Positions 35,572 through 45,333 of a stretch of 64,000 bases of DNA are shown piece after piece. Numbering within the stretch: position 1 is the first letter of the stretch; every line of letters begins with the position of its first letter. Source of the stretch: Cunninghamia lanceolata. Taxonomy: Eukaryota; Streptophyta; Pinopsida; Cupressales; Cupressaceae. Both the position numbers and the translations under genes were made by a program. The notes under the pieces were generated by a model. It worked only from the letters and a program-made list of their open reading frames with translations. It ran no database searches and was not told the DNA's origin. Location of the stretch: the NCBI GenBank assembly GCA_027924645.1, contig BSBN01000213.1, positions 35,838,501 through 35,902,500 of the forward strand, given 5' to 3'.

Positions 35572-38500
35572 TCACATATACTGCAGAATGTCTGCAAAGG
35601 ATGTCTGCAGTTGAACCATTTCAGTAGCCCAACTAAGCTTCATTCTGTCCAGGATTGAAATGTGACCACTCAGCAAAAATGCAAAAGCTTCTGCCCGCCT
35701 GAGATCTGTCGGATCTTTTGTATGGGCGGTGGTCTGGGCATCACTGATGGCCTCATGCATCGTTTCCAACTTAGGGACTATAATCCTTCTAAGTTCTCCC
35801 ATCCGGTTGGTAATGTTCTTCCTCTCCTTCTCAAGATTCTTTATTTCATTCAAGACTGCAATAGTCTGACATTCTTGATTTATTATAGAGGAAGAGAGAG
35901 GATCAAAACTTTGAGATAAGCTTTGAAGCTTGTCCTGTTCTTCTTTTATTTTCTTGTCAATTGCTGTTGTTGCCTTTGACCAAGATATACAAAATTTGTA
36001 GATGTCACCGCCATCCTTAAGAGCATTTTCTAAGCTCTTTATTCCAATGCTTACAATCTTCCTATCCTTAGAGATTAATTCTAATATTTCAGAAAATCTC
36101 TTATCCAAAAATTCCTTCCGGACCTTGTCTTCAGCTGATTTTTCTAGAGAATTAAAATGTGTATCAATACTGCTGACTAAGGTTTTTAGATTACCGGAAG
36201 TGGAGGCAGTCGGATCTATTTGGATTGATGGCATGATCTTTACAAGTACTCCGGAAGCAGCCTCTATCAACTCACAGTCCTCCATATGAGACTTTAGGAG
36301 CTTTTCATTTGCCTTGGCATTTGCAAATGAAGCTATCTTCATTGTTTGTACCGGAGAGAGAGAGTCAAAATCAAATGGACCTTTTAGAAGCTCCGGTTCA
36401 TCAATCTCTAGAGTTTCTTTGCTCAAAAATTGTTGAACAGTTTGTGCAGTATCTCTTGCCGGAGACAGATGTTTCTTTTCTTCTGCAGTCTTAGAACTGT
36501 CAACCTCTTTGTCTGTCACCACTGCTTCCTTCTCCTGCAATTGCTCTTCTTCTTTGGATCCGGAGACTGTAGGGGAAACCGGAGGAGAGATGCTTGCTTG
36601 TTCATGGGTCACTTCTTCTGGAGCAGAGGGTCCCAAGTCCTCACTTGTCTGTTCAGGGCTCACTTCTTCCGGAACAGAAGATTCCAAGTCAGCAGCTGTT
36701 TCTGCACCTAAGTCCTCTACAACAGGAAGATTGAACCTTTTGAAGGCCTTCCGGAGGATCTCTTCTGTCTCTTGTGCCACTTTGTCAGTCTCACCAAGCA
36801 TGAGCTGATTCATCCTGGCTTTACTTCTGAACTCATCTCTGCAGTCCTTGAAGATCATGTTCATTGTCTTGGGATCAATTTGAGGATATAGCTGAATAGC
36901 TATCTGCTCCCGGATCTCAAGATCTTTGGCATGCGCATTATTCTTTCTTACTTCCATTTCCTTCTCTAGGCTTTTAGGAATGAGAGATATGATCTCAATG
37001 AAAGCCTTATTGTATGTGTTCAGATATTTAACTGTGGCTTCCTGCAGAGTCTTTTGGTCTGCCTCACTGAAGTCATCATAGGATTCAGTCATTGGTTGAA
37101 GGTTTCCATCCACCGTGACCGACTTGATTATGCTCTCTAGTGACAGAGTGGGCTTTTCAACAGTTACCTCTGCCATTTCCTCCTTGTCTTGGCCTGTGGA
37201 GGGCTTACCGGATCCTTTCTTTTTCTGTTTCTTTACTTCTCTTACTCCTTCATCTGATTCTGTCTCCTCTTCATCCTTTTGGCTTTCATAAGCCCTTGAT
37301 GCTTTTGTCTTGGATCTTTTACCGGATGCCTGGACTTCCGGTTTTGAGCTTTTGGTTGTGGAAGGTGCAGATCTCTTTGATGATCTGGTCCGGGTGGGGG
37401 TTTCAACCGGAGCACTTTCTTTGCTTTTCTCTTCTTCCTCAGCCTTTCTCCTCTTTTCCCGGCTGGCATCAAGTGCCTCTTTTGAGATGCCTAGGCCTTG
37501 AGCAATGTGCTCTACTTCTTTTCTCACTTTTCTTTTAATCTCAGGTTCCCTGAGTTCTACATGTAATTTCACGCTCAGCTCCTCAAAGGTTCCAAACCTT
37601 TCTGCCTTAGGATCTTTGGGCTGACTTAGCATGTGTTGAACATGCAGCTCTACTATCTGTTCATCAACTTCATACCCCATGGGCATGATCCAGACAGTCC
37701 TTGGCTCCACTGCCTCCATTAGGCACTGATCAGTGTCAACCATAAAACATACTGAGTCCTTGTATTTCTCAATGAGTGACTGGGGAATTCTCTCTCTTGC
37801 TTGCATCATGCTCTGAAAGTTTTTGAAGTATCCCCATAGAGCTGTATTTCTCGCTTTTGCATCCCCAAGTCCATGCAAATAGTCTCTTATCTGGACTGCA
37901 ACAGGTTTGTCATTCTGCCATACCCATCCACTTGTTCCGGGTAGCTCATTCATGAAGTAAAAGAAGAGACATACAATGAGAGTACCATACTTAAAGGAGT
38001 TCTTCTTGTCTTTCTTGATTTTCTGTACATTTTCCATCAATTGGCTTAGTAGTAGTTCACAAAGATCATAATCTGCATTCTTTCTTAGCATTTCATATGC
38101 TGTGTATATTGCAGTTCCGGATACAGAATTCTCCCTGCTGGAGTGATAGATCTTGTATCCTATGATCATTGATGCATATTTGATATCCGGATCCGAAATA
38201 TCTTCAATGGTCATTGCTCTCTTATCATATTTTGATCCGGTGGCCTCAGTTACAACGTTGTTCTTGACAGATTTGAGGATAGGTACCCCCCCGGAAGAGT
38301 ATAGACCAGTTACTGCTCTAATTGCTTCTTTTGTGATCTTGCAGGGTCTATCTAGCCAAAGGAAGTTGTCATGCATCCTGCTCAGTACATACCGGACCCA
38401 TTCATCTTCTTCAAAGCTAGGGAAATGAATGAATTGCTCAAATTGTTTCTTCTGGATACCCTTATACTCTGGTTTGAGCTCAAAAGCATTGTCTATCAGT

Positions 38501-38706
38501 TGCTTGTGATAGAGGTCTCTTAATTTGAATTCCCCAAATTCCTCAATGTTTGCGTGTATGTAAACCCTAATATCTTCAGTATGTAAGACTCCGTGGGGAA
38601 CACTAGAGAAGGCTCCTAGTGGATCTACCTCCAACGATTTGTAGGGATGTTTCTTGAATGAGGGGCGAGGTCTATCAGAGATCTTAACTATGTTTGGAGT
38701 AGCCAT
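35572..38706 (-). CDS. ORFb, 1044-aa retrotransposon protein of unknown function
   Basis: An intact frame starting MATPNIVKISDRPRPSFKK; the same start is used in copies 1 and 2. Visible regions: residues 1-370 globular and best conserved between copies (WVRYVLSRMHDNFLW near 104-118, YKIYHSSRENSVSGTAIYT near 184-202, one hydrophobic stretch LIVCLFFYFM near 243-252); 400-500 Ser/Lys/Arg-rich with likely nuclear-localisation clusters (KRSKTKASR, KKQKKK); 500-660 mostly helical; 660-760 acidic and Pro/Ser/Glu-rich; 760-1044 helical, likely coiled coil. I see no signal peptide, catalytic motif, zinc finger, or polymerase, integrase or protease signature. Similarity to plant transposon-associated proteins of unknown function is possible. 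It may be a nucleic-acid or particle-associated protein; that is inference only. Confidence 0.85.
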   Translation of the reverse strand: MATPNIVKISDRPRPSFKKHPYKSLEVDPLGAFSSVPHGVLHTEDIRVYIHANIEEFGEFKLRDLYHKQLIDNAFELKPEYKGIQKKQFEQFIHFPSFEEDEWVRYVLSRMHDNFLWLDRPCKITKEAIRAVTGLYSSGGVPILKSVKNNVVTEATGSKYDKRAMTIEDISDPDIKYASMIIGYKIYHSSRENSVSGTAIYTAYEMLRKNADYDLCELLLSQLMENVQKIKKDKKNSFKYGTLIVCLFFYFMNELPGTSGWVWQNDKPVAVQIRDYLHGLGDAKARNTALWGYFKNFQSMMQARERIPQSLIEKYKDSVCFMVDTDQCLMEAVEPRTVWIMPMGYEVDEQIVELHVQHMLSQPKDPKAERFGTFEELSVKLHVELREPEIKRKVRKEVEHIAQGLGISKEALDASREKRRKAEEEEKSKESAPVETPTRTRSSKRSAPSTTKSSKPEVQASGKRSKTKASRAYESQKDEEETESDEGVREVKKQKKKGSGKPSTGQDKEEMAEVTVEKPTLSLESIIKSVTVDGNLQPMTESYDDFSEADQKTLQEATVKYLNTYNKAFIEIISLIPKSLEKEMEVRKNNAHAKDLEIREQIAIQLYPQIDPKTMNMIFKDCRDEFRSKARMNQLMLGETDKVAQETEEILRKAFKRFNLPVVEDLGAETAADLESSVPEEVSPEQTSEDLGPSAPEEVTHEQASISPPVSPTVSGSKEEEQLQEKEAVVTDKEVDSSKTAEEKKHLSPARDTAQTVQQFLSKETLEIDEPELLKGPFDFDSLSPVQTMKIASFANAKANEKLLKSHMEDCELIEAASGVLVKIMPSIQIDPTASTSGNLKTLVSSIDTHFNSLEKSAEDKVRKEFLDKRFSEILELISKDRKIVSIGIKSLENALKDGGDIYKFCISWSKATTAIDKKIKEEQDKLQSLSQSFDPLSSSIINQECQTIAVLNEIKNLEKERKNITNRMGELRRIIVPKLETMHEAISDAQTTAHTKDPTDLRRAEAFAFLLSGHISILDRMKLSWATEMVQLQTSFADILQYM

Positions 38707-39359
38707 TCTTCAAAGATTTGCAGTGAGGCAATGAAAAACGAAGAATACCTTATGCGCCTTCGGTTTGCACGGAGTGGTTGGATTGATTTCTTTATGCAAT
38801 AGCTTCGGCAGGAGATCCTTGGTGTGCTTGATGAACCTTGTTGCAGAGCTCCACTATTCGCTTCTTCTCAAGTGTAGAATGAGCAGATAACTTTTGAGAA
38901 ATCCCTTATATTGCTCCGCAAACCCTAATATCTGTCTGCAATAAATGCTTCACCTGCATTATTCCGGTTTACCATGTCCGGACAGCTTGGAGTATCCCGG
39001 ATTAGTCCTGATCACTGAATATCATCCGGATCTTTAAATCATGAATAAATCTAGGTAACATATTACAAGAACATCCCAAACACTCTGTCCAATCCGCAAG
39101 ACAAGATCGTGCACTTCCGGATCTCTCCGGACCTTTTTGTAATCCTTTATCATACCGGAGCACCTCCCTGAACAGGTCTAACTTAATCGAACACAGCTTC
39201 TTCATAACTCCATGCGGACCTCTGAAAACTCGACTGAAGCATCTCAGGACTTATATCTACAAACCCTTTAATCCGCATCTTGTGCCACATCCGGCACAAC
39301 TTGTTTGGCTGGGGGAACAGAATCTTCTTTGAGTCTCCCCCTGAGCCTGAGCTCACTTT
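38707..39359 (-). other. Spacer between ORFa and ORFb, copy 3
   Basis: 653 bp with no credible gene; the 67-codon open frame at 39002-39205 has no counterpart in other copies. Short phrases are shared with the other copies' spacers (minus strand gctggggg, ttaaagggttt, ttctctgcaac-like tail). How ribosomes reach ORFb is unclear: splicing, a separate transcript or internal entry are all possible. Confidence 0.55.
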
Positions 39360-40538
39360 TTAATTTCCGGAAGAAATATCAGCACCAGAATCTGGTGCGG
39401 ATCCAACCTCTACATTCTCTGAGCTTTTCTTCACCCAAATCTTGCTCATCTGATTCCTAACTTCATCCGCATTCATCTTTTGTTTACCCTTGTCTTGATT
39501 CTGATTATACACCGGACCTCTTTTGTCCTGATTCTTGTTTCTGCAGACTTTAGCATTATGACCGGACCTATTGCAGATTTGACAAATAACATTTCTTTGC
39601 ATATTTAACTGATATCCCCTTGATCTGCATTGATTAGCCATATGACCTACTCTATTGCATGTAAAGCATCTACCTTTGAATGATTTGTTTACTTGCATAA
39701 TTCTGCATTCATGGGATTTGTGTCCATACCTTTTGCAGTTGAAGCACTGTCCGAAGAAGGATGAATTAATCTGATTCATTCTCATTCTGCACTGATTAGC
39801 TTTGTGACCAAAATGGTTGCAGCTGTGGCAGTATCCATTGAAGGATGGATATTTTTGAGCATTTGGCTGTCTTACCGGAGGTCTTCTAGGCCTGCTCCTT
39901 GGATTTTCTGATCCAAGATTCTTCTGACCGGATCCGGAGCTTTCTCCTTTCTCATATCCCAAGCCATACTTGTCATCTGTCCTCTTTTGACTTCCAAGAA
40001 GAACTTCAAGTTGAGCAGAACTTATCTTGAATTTCTCTTTATATTCATTTGCTGTTTGAAGGTCTCTTTTGAGAGAGGCAATTTGATCCTCAAGTTTTCC
40101 TTCATTATCTTTGGAATCTTCAAGATCAGATTCAAGGTGTCTGATAATCCTGTCCATCTGGTGGCATTCTTCTGATTTTTCTTTAAGAGATTGTCTTAGA
40201 TTGTCTTCAGCCTTTCTTTTTTCTTCAATCTCTTGAGTAAACTTTATAGTTCCTGATTCCATTTCATGTCTTAACATAATGACTTCTTTTGATAACTTTT
40301 CACATAACTTGGTTTGCTCAGTCAATTCCTCACTTGTATTGCTTTCTTCACTTTGTCTTGCCAACTGTTGAAGCAGCTCCTTTCTCTTTTTCATAGAGAG
40401 ACTTAATTTGTCTTTTAATTCTCTCATGAATTCATCAGCCTGTTTGAGTCTTTCCTTTAATTCACTGACTTCAGAATTTGACTGTTCAAGATCCTCAAGG
40501 GCAGTCTTGAGTTGCTCCCTTAAACCATATGCATCCAT
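39360..40538 (-). CDS. ORFa, 392-aa gag-like protein with coiled coil and four CCHC knuckles
   Basis: An intact frame starting MDAYGLREQLKTALEDLEQ. Residues 1-185 are a nearly continuous heptad-rich coiled coil. Residues 190-230 are a basic linker (RPRRPPVRQPNAQ). Four C-x2-C-x4-H-x4-C knuckles follow: C237-C250 (CHSCNHFGHKANQC), C265-C278 (CFNCKRYGHKSHEC), C291-C304 (CFTCNRVGHMANQC), C319-C332 (CQICNRSGHNAKVC). The stretch FKISSAQLEVLLGSQKR...GLGYEKGE resembles the coiled-coil segment between gag and protease in plant SIRE/Maximus-type copia polyproteins. The last residues contain PDSGADI, like a retropepsin active site, but the frame stops six residues later. The likely role is RNA binding and particle assembly, inferred from the knuckles. 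Confidence 0.9.
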   Translation of the reverse strand: MDAYGLREQLKTALEDLEQSNSEVSELKERLKQADEFMRELKDKLSLSMKKRKELLQQLARQSEESNTSEELTEQTKLCEKLSKEVIMLRHEMESGTIKFTQEIEEKRKAEDNLRQSLKEKSEECHQMDRIIRHLESDLEDSKDNEGKLEDQIASLKRDLQTANEYKEKFKISSAQLEVLLGSQKRTDDKYGLGYEKGESSGSGQKNLGSENPRSRPRRPPVRQPNAQKYPSFNGYCHSCNHFGHKANQCRMRMNQINSSFFGQCFNCKRYGHKSHECRIMQVNKSFKGRCFTCNRVGHMANQCRSRGYQLNMQRNVICQICNRSGHNAKVCRNKNQDKRGPVYNQNQDKGKQKMNADEVRNQMSKIWVKKSSENVEVGSAPDSGADISSGN

Positions 40539-40588
40539 TTGAAATCCCAGATCTTCCTCAAGCTGTTAGGCTCTATTAGGAGGAACTT

Positions 40589-40601
40589 GGCTCTGATACC
40601 A
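40589..40601 (-). promoter_or_regulatory. Primer-binding site, copy 3
   Basis: The minus strand reads TGGTATCAGAGCC, two bases inside the 5' LTR; a perfect initiator tRNA-Met type site. Confidence 0.9.
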
Positions 40602-40603
40602 AT

Positions 40604-41695
40604 TGTTGATAACTGAGAGGGGGGGGTGAATCAGTTATCCTAATTATTTCCCTTATTAAACTTTCCTTTTAATTGAAGCAGCATAAAATCAAACACAAAA
40701 CATAAACCATGAAATAAGAAACACATGACACAGTATTTTTGACGTGGAAACCCTGTTAAGGGAGAAAACCACGGGGTGATTAACCCAAGAATTATTCTCT
40801 GTTAGAAGAATAGGAAATTACAAAAATGGCACTTGCCAATTAGGGCTCACTGCCCGAGCACACTGCTCACAAGAGGCTCACTGCCTACAAGAAGACACAC
40901 TGTCTTACAAAGTGATTAGAATCACAGTCTTGAACTGATTGGAAGCATCTGCATATGCTGGAGTTCAGTTCCGGTTAGGTTCAGTATACTGATCTGCTGC
41001 ACTTCATCTTTCCTCTGTTCTTTAGTCTGCTGTCCTTTCACATACCGGATCTTTCTTGTTACTTCTGCTCTACTCTGGACTTGTTCGCATATCCTCACAT
41101 TCATTCACACCCTTTACCACTAAATCCATCCTCTATATATATCCGCACAAGTAATTTCATCATCTTTCTAGTCGGCATCCGGAACAGTCTAGTTTCTTAC
41201 AAACTTAGTTCTGTCGGCTGAATCCTTGCTCACCAAGCAATGCGGATCAAGCATATACTTGTAGATATCATCAATTATGTCGGCCAAACATGATTCATGC
41301 CTCCGCAACCTTTATCATCATCTGTAACACATCCGGAAAGTAGTTTGATACTCAGTCAGTCAGTTCTTCCTCTGTTTTCACTGTCTCTCAGGAATCCGGT
41401 ACTCAACTATTCATATCTTTTTCCTTGTCCATCTCCGGAGGCTAAATCCTTGGAATATACTACTCAAGATAGTCCTCTTGACTTCCCCAGATCCGCACTG
41501 TGCCAAGACACTTCCTCTGAGAGATCCGGACCAATCTGTCGGACCTTGCCACATGCTCTGTTCTTGTTCACCGGACCACAACAATCTTCAATCTGACTTC
41601 CGGTAGAGATACATCATGACTTGCGGATATGTGGAATGACCTTTGTTGCCATCAATGACAACAACCATGAATCCATATAGTGTCTCTTGCCAACA
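40604..41695 (-). repeat. 5' LTR of family A copy 3
   Basis: 1092 bp, the same length as 34248-35339 and without visible differences. Its minus-strand start is TGTTGGCAAGAGACAC and its end TTATCAACA. Confidence 0.95.
41134..41142 (-). promoter_or_regulatory. Putative TATA box of copy 3 LTR promoter
   Basis: ATATATATA on the minus strand lies next to GCGG and about 555 bp from the LTR start. It is kept at the same place in copies 1 (about 10740) and 2 (about 15383). Transcription would begin about 30 bp further along the minus strand. Confidence 0.5.
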
Positions 41696-41700
41696 GTAAG

Positions 41701-42459
41701 TTCAAAGGTAAATTACCTTTCAAATTTTTCTCTTGTGGTAAAGTAGGTCATTATGCTTCCAGATGTCCTGAAAGAATTGAAAGAAATAGGAAGAAACATG
41801 AGAGCAGGCCTAGAGTCCAAAAGAAATGCTACTATGTCAGAGATTTTGATGATGAAAGGGTGACTGATGATGAATCTAATGATGCTAACACTAGTGTAAA
41901 TGAATGCCTATTTATTGCTATTAAAGATCCCGTGTCTACTAATTCTGCTAGCTGTGTGAAGGATGAAAAACTAGTAGAAGAAAGTGCTTTGGATGTTCAG
42001 GTTGAGAAAGATAAGGATGAATGGATTATTGATAGCGGATCCTCACATCACATGACCAGTGACAAAAGTAAGTTTGTAAGTTTGGAAAAGTATGAAGGAG
42101 GACTGGTTAGGTTTGGGGATAATGCAGCTGGTAAGATTTGTGGAAAAGGGTCTATTTCATTTGATGGGAAGCATAATACTGACAATGTTCTATATATGAA
42201 GGGTTTGAAGCATAATCTTTTGAGTGTTGGTCAGATGTGTGACAAAGGATATGATCTAAGATTCAAAGATAATGGGTGCAAGATCATGGAAAGCTCTGGA
42301 ACTGTGATTGTTACCGCTAAGAAGACAAGAGGAAACATCTATCAATTAAGAGGAACTAATGATTATTGTTTATTGGCTCAAGCAGATGAAAGTTGGCTGT
42401 GGCATAGAAGGATGTGCCATATAAACTTTGATAGTCTAGTAAAGATAAGTTCAAGTTAG
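41701..42459 (+). pseudogene. Copia gag end, protease and start of integrase
   Basis: It continues gag in phase after the family A insertion. A CCHC knuckle (CGKVGHYASRC, first Cys replaced: FFSCGKVGHYASRC) is followed by the aspartic protease motif DEWIIDSGSSHHMTS with the catalytic DSG near 42034. Then comes the GAG-pre-integrase region (ESWLWHRRMCHINFDSLVKI). A TAG at 42457-42459 stops the frame; further stops follow before 42574. Confidence 0.9.
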
Positions 42460-43356
42460 GCTATGAGAGATTTACCAAAACTTGTGAAACCCTCCAACTC
42501 AATTTGTAAGAAATGTTAGTTGGGAAAGCAAACAAGGATAAGTTTCAAGAGCAAAGAATAATTTTCTACCAGTTTGCTAGATCTAGTGCATACAGATCTC
42601 TGTGGTCCTACAAGGGTGAGAAGTCTACAAGGTGATAGGTACTTCATGTTGCTTATTGATGATTATTCTAGAATGACTTGGGTTACTTTACTAAGAGATA
42701 AATCAGAAGCCCTGGAGAAGTTCAAATCTTTCAAGGCAATGGTTGAGAATGAAATAGATTTGAAGCTCAAATGCTTGAGGTCTGATAGAGGGGGTGAGTT
42801 AACATCAAATAAATTCATCATTTTCTATGAAGAGCATGGGATAAAGAGACAACTGTCTACACCTAGGACTCCTCAGCAGAATGGAGTTATGGAAAGGAAG
42901 AACAAGATAGTTCAAGAGGTTGCTAGGATGATGATGAAGGAAGAAGGTCTGCCAGAAGTCTTTTAGAAAGAAGCTATTCACACTATTGTCTAAATTCAAA
43001 ATAGAGTTCAAGTGAAAGGTAATGGTACCAAGACTCCCTATGAATTGTGGTATGGAAGAATTCCCACAATAAAATATTTCAAAGTCTTTGGAAGCAAGTT
43101 CTATATCAAAAGAGATGAAGATCTAGGAAAGTTTGATGCAAGATGTGATGAAGGAATCTTCCTTGGATACTCTACCAAGAGTAAGGCTTACCGGTGCTAC
43201 AACAAAAGGCTCAAGAAGATTGTTGAGAGTGCAAATGTGAAGGTAGATGAAGGCAAAGAAAGAATATCAGACCTGAATTGTTATGAACCAAATGAACCTA
43301 TTACTATAGTAATTGAAGAGAAAGACAAGCAAGAAGATAGTCAGGATGAAGAATAG
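42460..43356 (+). pseudogene. Copia integrase
   Basis: The same frame continues after stops near 42457, 42517 and 42558. The catalytic triad is present: D in LVHTDLCGP, D in LRSDRGGE, E in NGVMERKN. Stops at 42964-42966 (TAG after VF, where relatives have Trp) and 42991-42993 (TAA) break it. From 43012 to 43356 the C-terminal part reads GTKTPYELWYGRIPTIKYFK. The frame ends in a TAG after QDEE. Confidence 0.9.
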
Positions 43357-44376
43357 GCTCCAGAAAGTGTTGTCAAGACTATCATGTATGTAAGGATCAA
43401 TCATTCTAAAGATTATATTATAGGTGACAAGAACAAAGGTGTGCTAACAAGAAGAAGAGCTATACATGAACAAGTCAATTACTATTTGCTTTCAAAGATT
43501 GAACCAAAAACTGTGAATAAAGCATGCAATGATGAAAATTGGGTAAAGGCAATGGAGGAAGAACTATTGCAAATAGAGAAGAATGAAACTTTGGAACTAG
43601 TTCCTAGACCTGCTGACAAAAATGTTATTGGAACTAAATGGGTCTTCAGGAACAAGCTAAATGAAAATGGAGAAGTTGTAAGGAATAAAGTAAGACTTGT
43701 ATGTAAAGGATATTCTCAAATTGAAGGGATAGATTTTGAAGAAACCTTTGTCCTAGTAGCTCGGATTGAAGCAATCAAAATGTTTCCGGTGTTTACAGCT
43801 CACAAAGATTTTAATGTATATCAGATGGATGTGAAATCTACCTTCCTAAATGGTGAATTAGAAGAGGAAGTATACATTGAGCAACTAGAGGGATTCCAAC
43901 TATCAAATCAAGGTGATATGGTATGCAGGTTGAAGAAAGCATTGTATGAACTCAAACAAGCTCCTAGAGCCTAGTATGCAAGGTTAGACAGGTATTTATT
44001 GCAATTGGGATTTAGTCAAGGTACTACGGATAGCAATCTGTACTTCAAAATCAATAATGATCAGATCTTAATTGTTGAGGTCTATGTTGATGACATTATC
44101 TTTGGAGGAAATGAAGGTATGTGCAAAAGGTTTGCCGATGAGATGAAAAATGAATTTGAAATGTCCATGTTTGGTGAGATGAATTTCTTTTTGGGTCTAC
44201 AAATTAATCAATTAGATAAAGGAACCTTCATATCTCAGTCTAAGTGTGTGAAAGAGTTATCGAAGAAGTTTGGGATGGAAGACTCTAAACTGGTATGTAC
44301 TCCCATGGTGACTGGTTACAAGTTGAGCAAAACTGATGAATCACCGAAGGCTGATCAAAAAAATACAGAACCATGA
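43357..44376 (+). pseudogene. Copia reverse transcriptase
   Basis: Typical motifs: [57 protein letters not shown] (catalytic D in MDVK) and VYVDDIIFGG with the YVDD box near 44085. A TAG at 43972-43974 stands where relatives have Trp (RAWY). A frameshift in the A run near 44358 ends the frame at 44376. Confidence 0.92.
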
Positions 44377-45040
44377 TTCGAGGATTGCTTTATCTAACTC
44401 AAACCAGACCTAATATTATGCATGCAGTTTGTCTTGTTGCAAGGTTTCAAGTTGATCTAAGAGAATCACATGTGATGGCAATTAAGAGAATCTTGAGGTA
44501 TTTGAAAGGTACTCCAGATTATGGCTTATGGTATCCAAAGGACATGATTTCACTCTCAGTGCTTATATAGATGCAGATTGGGCCAAAGATGTTGATGACA
44601 GAAAGAGTACAAGTGGAGGTGTCTTCTTCTTAGGTAATAGATTAGTTTCATGGCTGAGCAAGAAATTAGATTCAATCTCTTTGTCAACTACAGAAGCAGA
44701 GTATATTGTAGCAGCATGTTGTTGTACTCAAGTGTTATGGATGAAGCAGACTTTGAAGGATATAATAGTTGTTTATGAAGATCCAATTGCCATCTTGTGT
44801 GACAATACAAGTACCATAAATATTTTCAAGAATCCAGTGATGCACTCAAGAATGAAGCACATATCACTAAGGTATCACTTTTTGAGAGAGAAGGTGATAG
44901 AGAATGAAGTAAAGTTGGAATGTGTGTCCATAAAGGATCAGATTGTAGACATTTTTAAGCCTTTGGCTATAGATACCTTTGAGTATCTTAGAGAGAAGTT
45001 AGGGGTCATTGCCCCTCCTATCCTGAACTTAGATGCATAG
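44373..45040 (+). pseudogene. Copia RNase H
   Basis: The frame moves twice (near 44358 and 44530). The reading is GLLYLTQTRPNIMHAV, then DADWAKD...STSGGVFFLG, SLSTTEAEYIVAA and CDNTSTINI: D, E and D of the RNase H site are present. It ends ...LNLDA with TAG at 45038-45040. Confidence 0.9.
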
Positions 45041-45333
45041 GAATGCATCAATCTAGTGGAGCTCAAGTGTCATTCTTTGATCTGGATTGATGTTTTGAGG
45101 GCTACCTCTTAGGGGGAGTATCTAGATGTATTGGTAACAGTTCAGTTGGATCATAGCACCAAAATACAAGTATGTGCCCTTTTCCATTGATTTCAAAGGG
45201 GGAGAGAAATCATGTGAAAAACTTAGGGTGAGAAAGAATACAGATGTGTAAAGAGAAAGGGGGGAGAATCTTGTCTTGATGGTCTTTTCAGTTCTTCACA
45301 TCATATGTTGCCATCAATGACAAAGGGGGAGAT
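45041..45333 (+). promoter_or_regulatory. Copia 3' untranslated region with polypurine tracts
   Basis: GGGGGAG tracts occur near 45113, 45199, 45261 and 45325. The second is in ccattgatttcaaaggggga and the last in ccatcaatgacaaaggggga, the same pair of phrases seen in family A. The last one touches the LTR. Confidence 0.7.

Larger units (their letters stand above)
34248..41695 (-). mobile_element. Pol-less LTR retrotransposon, family A copy 3 (intact, young)
   Basis: 7448 bp, flanked by gtaag at 34243-34247 and 41696-41700. Both LTRs are 1092 bp and I found no difference between them in the stretches compared. Minus-strand order: 5' LTR (40604-41695), primer-binding site, ORFa (392 aa), 653-bp spacer, ORFb (1044 aa), four purine tracts, 3' LTR (34248-35339). 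Both ORFs are open from end to end. No protease, integrase or reverse transcriptase exists in the element, so movement must rely on enzymes supplied elsewhere. The insertion lies inside the gag of a copia element in the opposite orientation. Confidence 0.96.
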
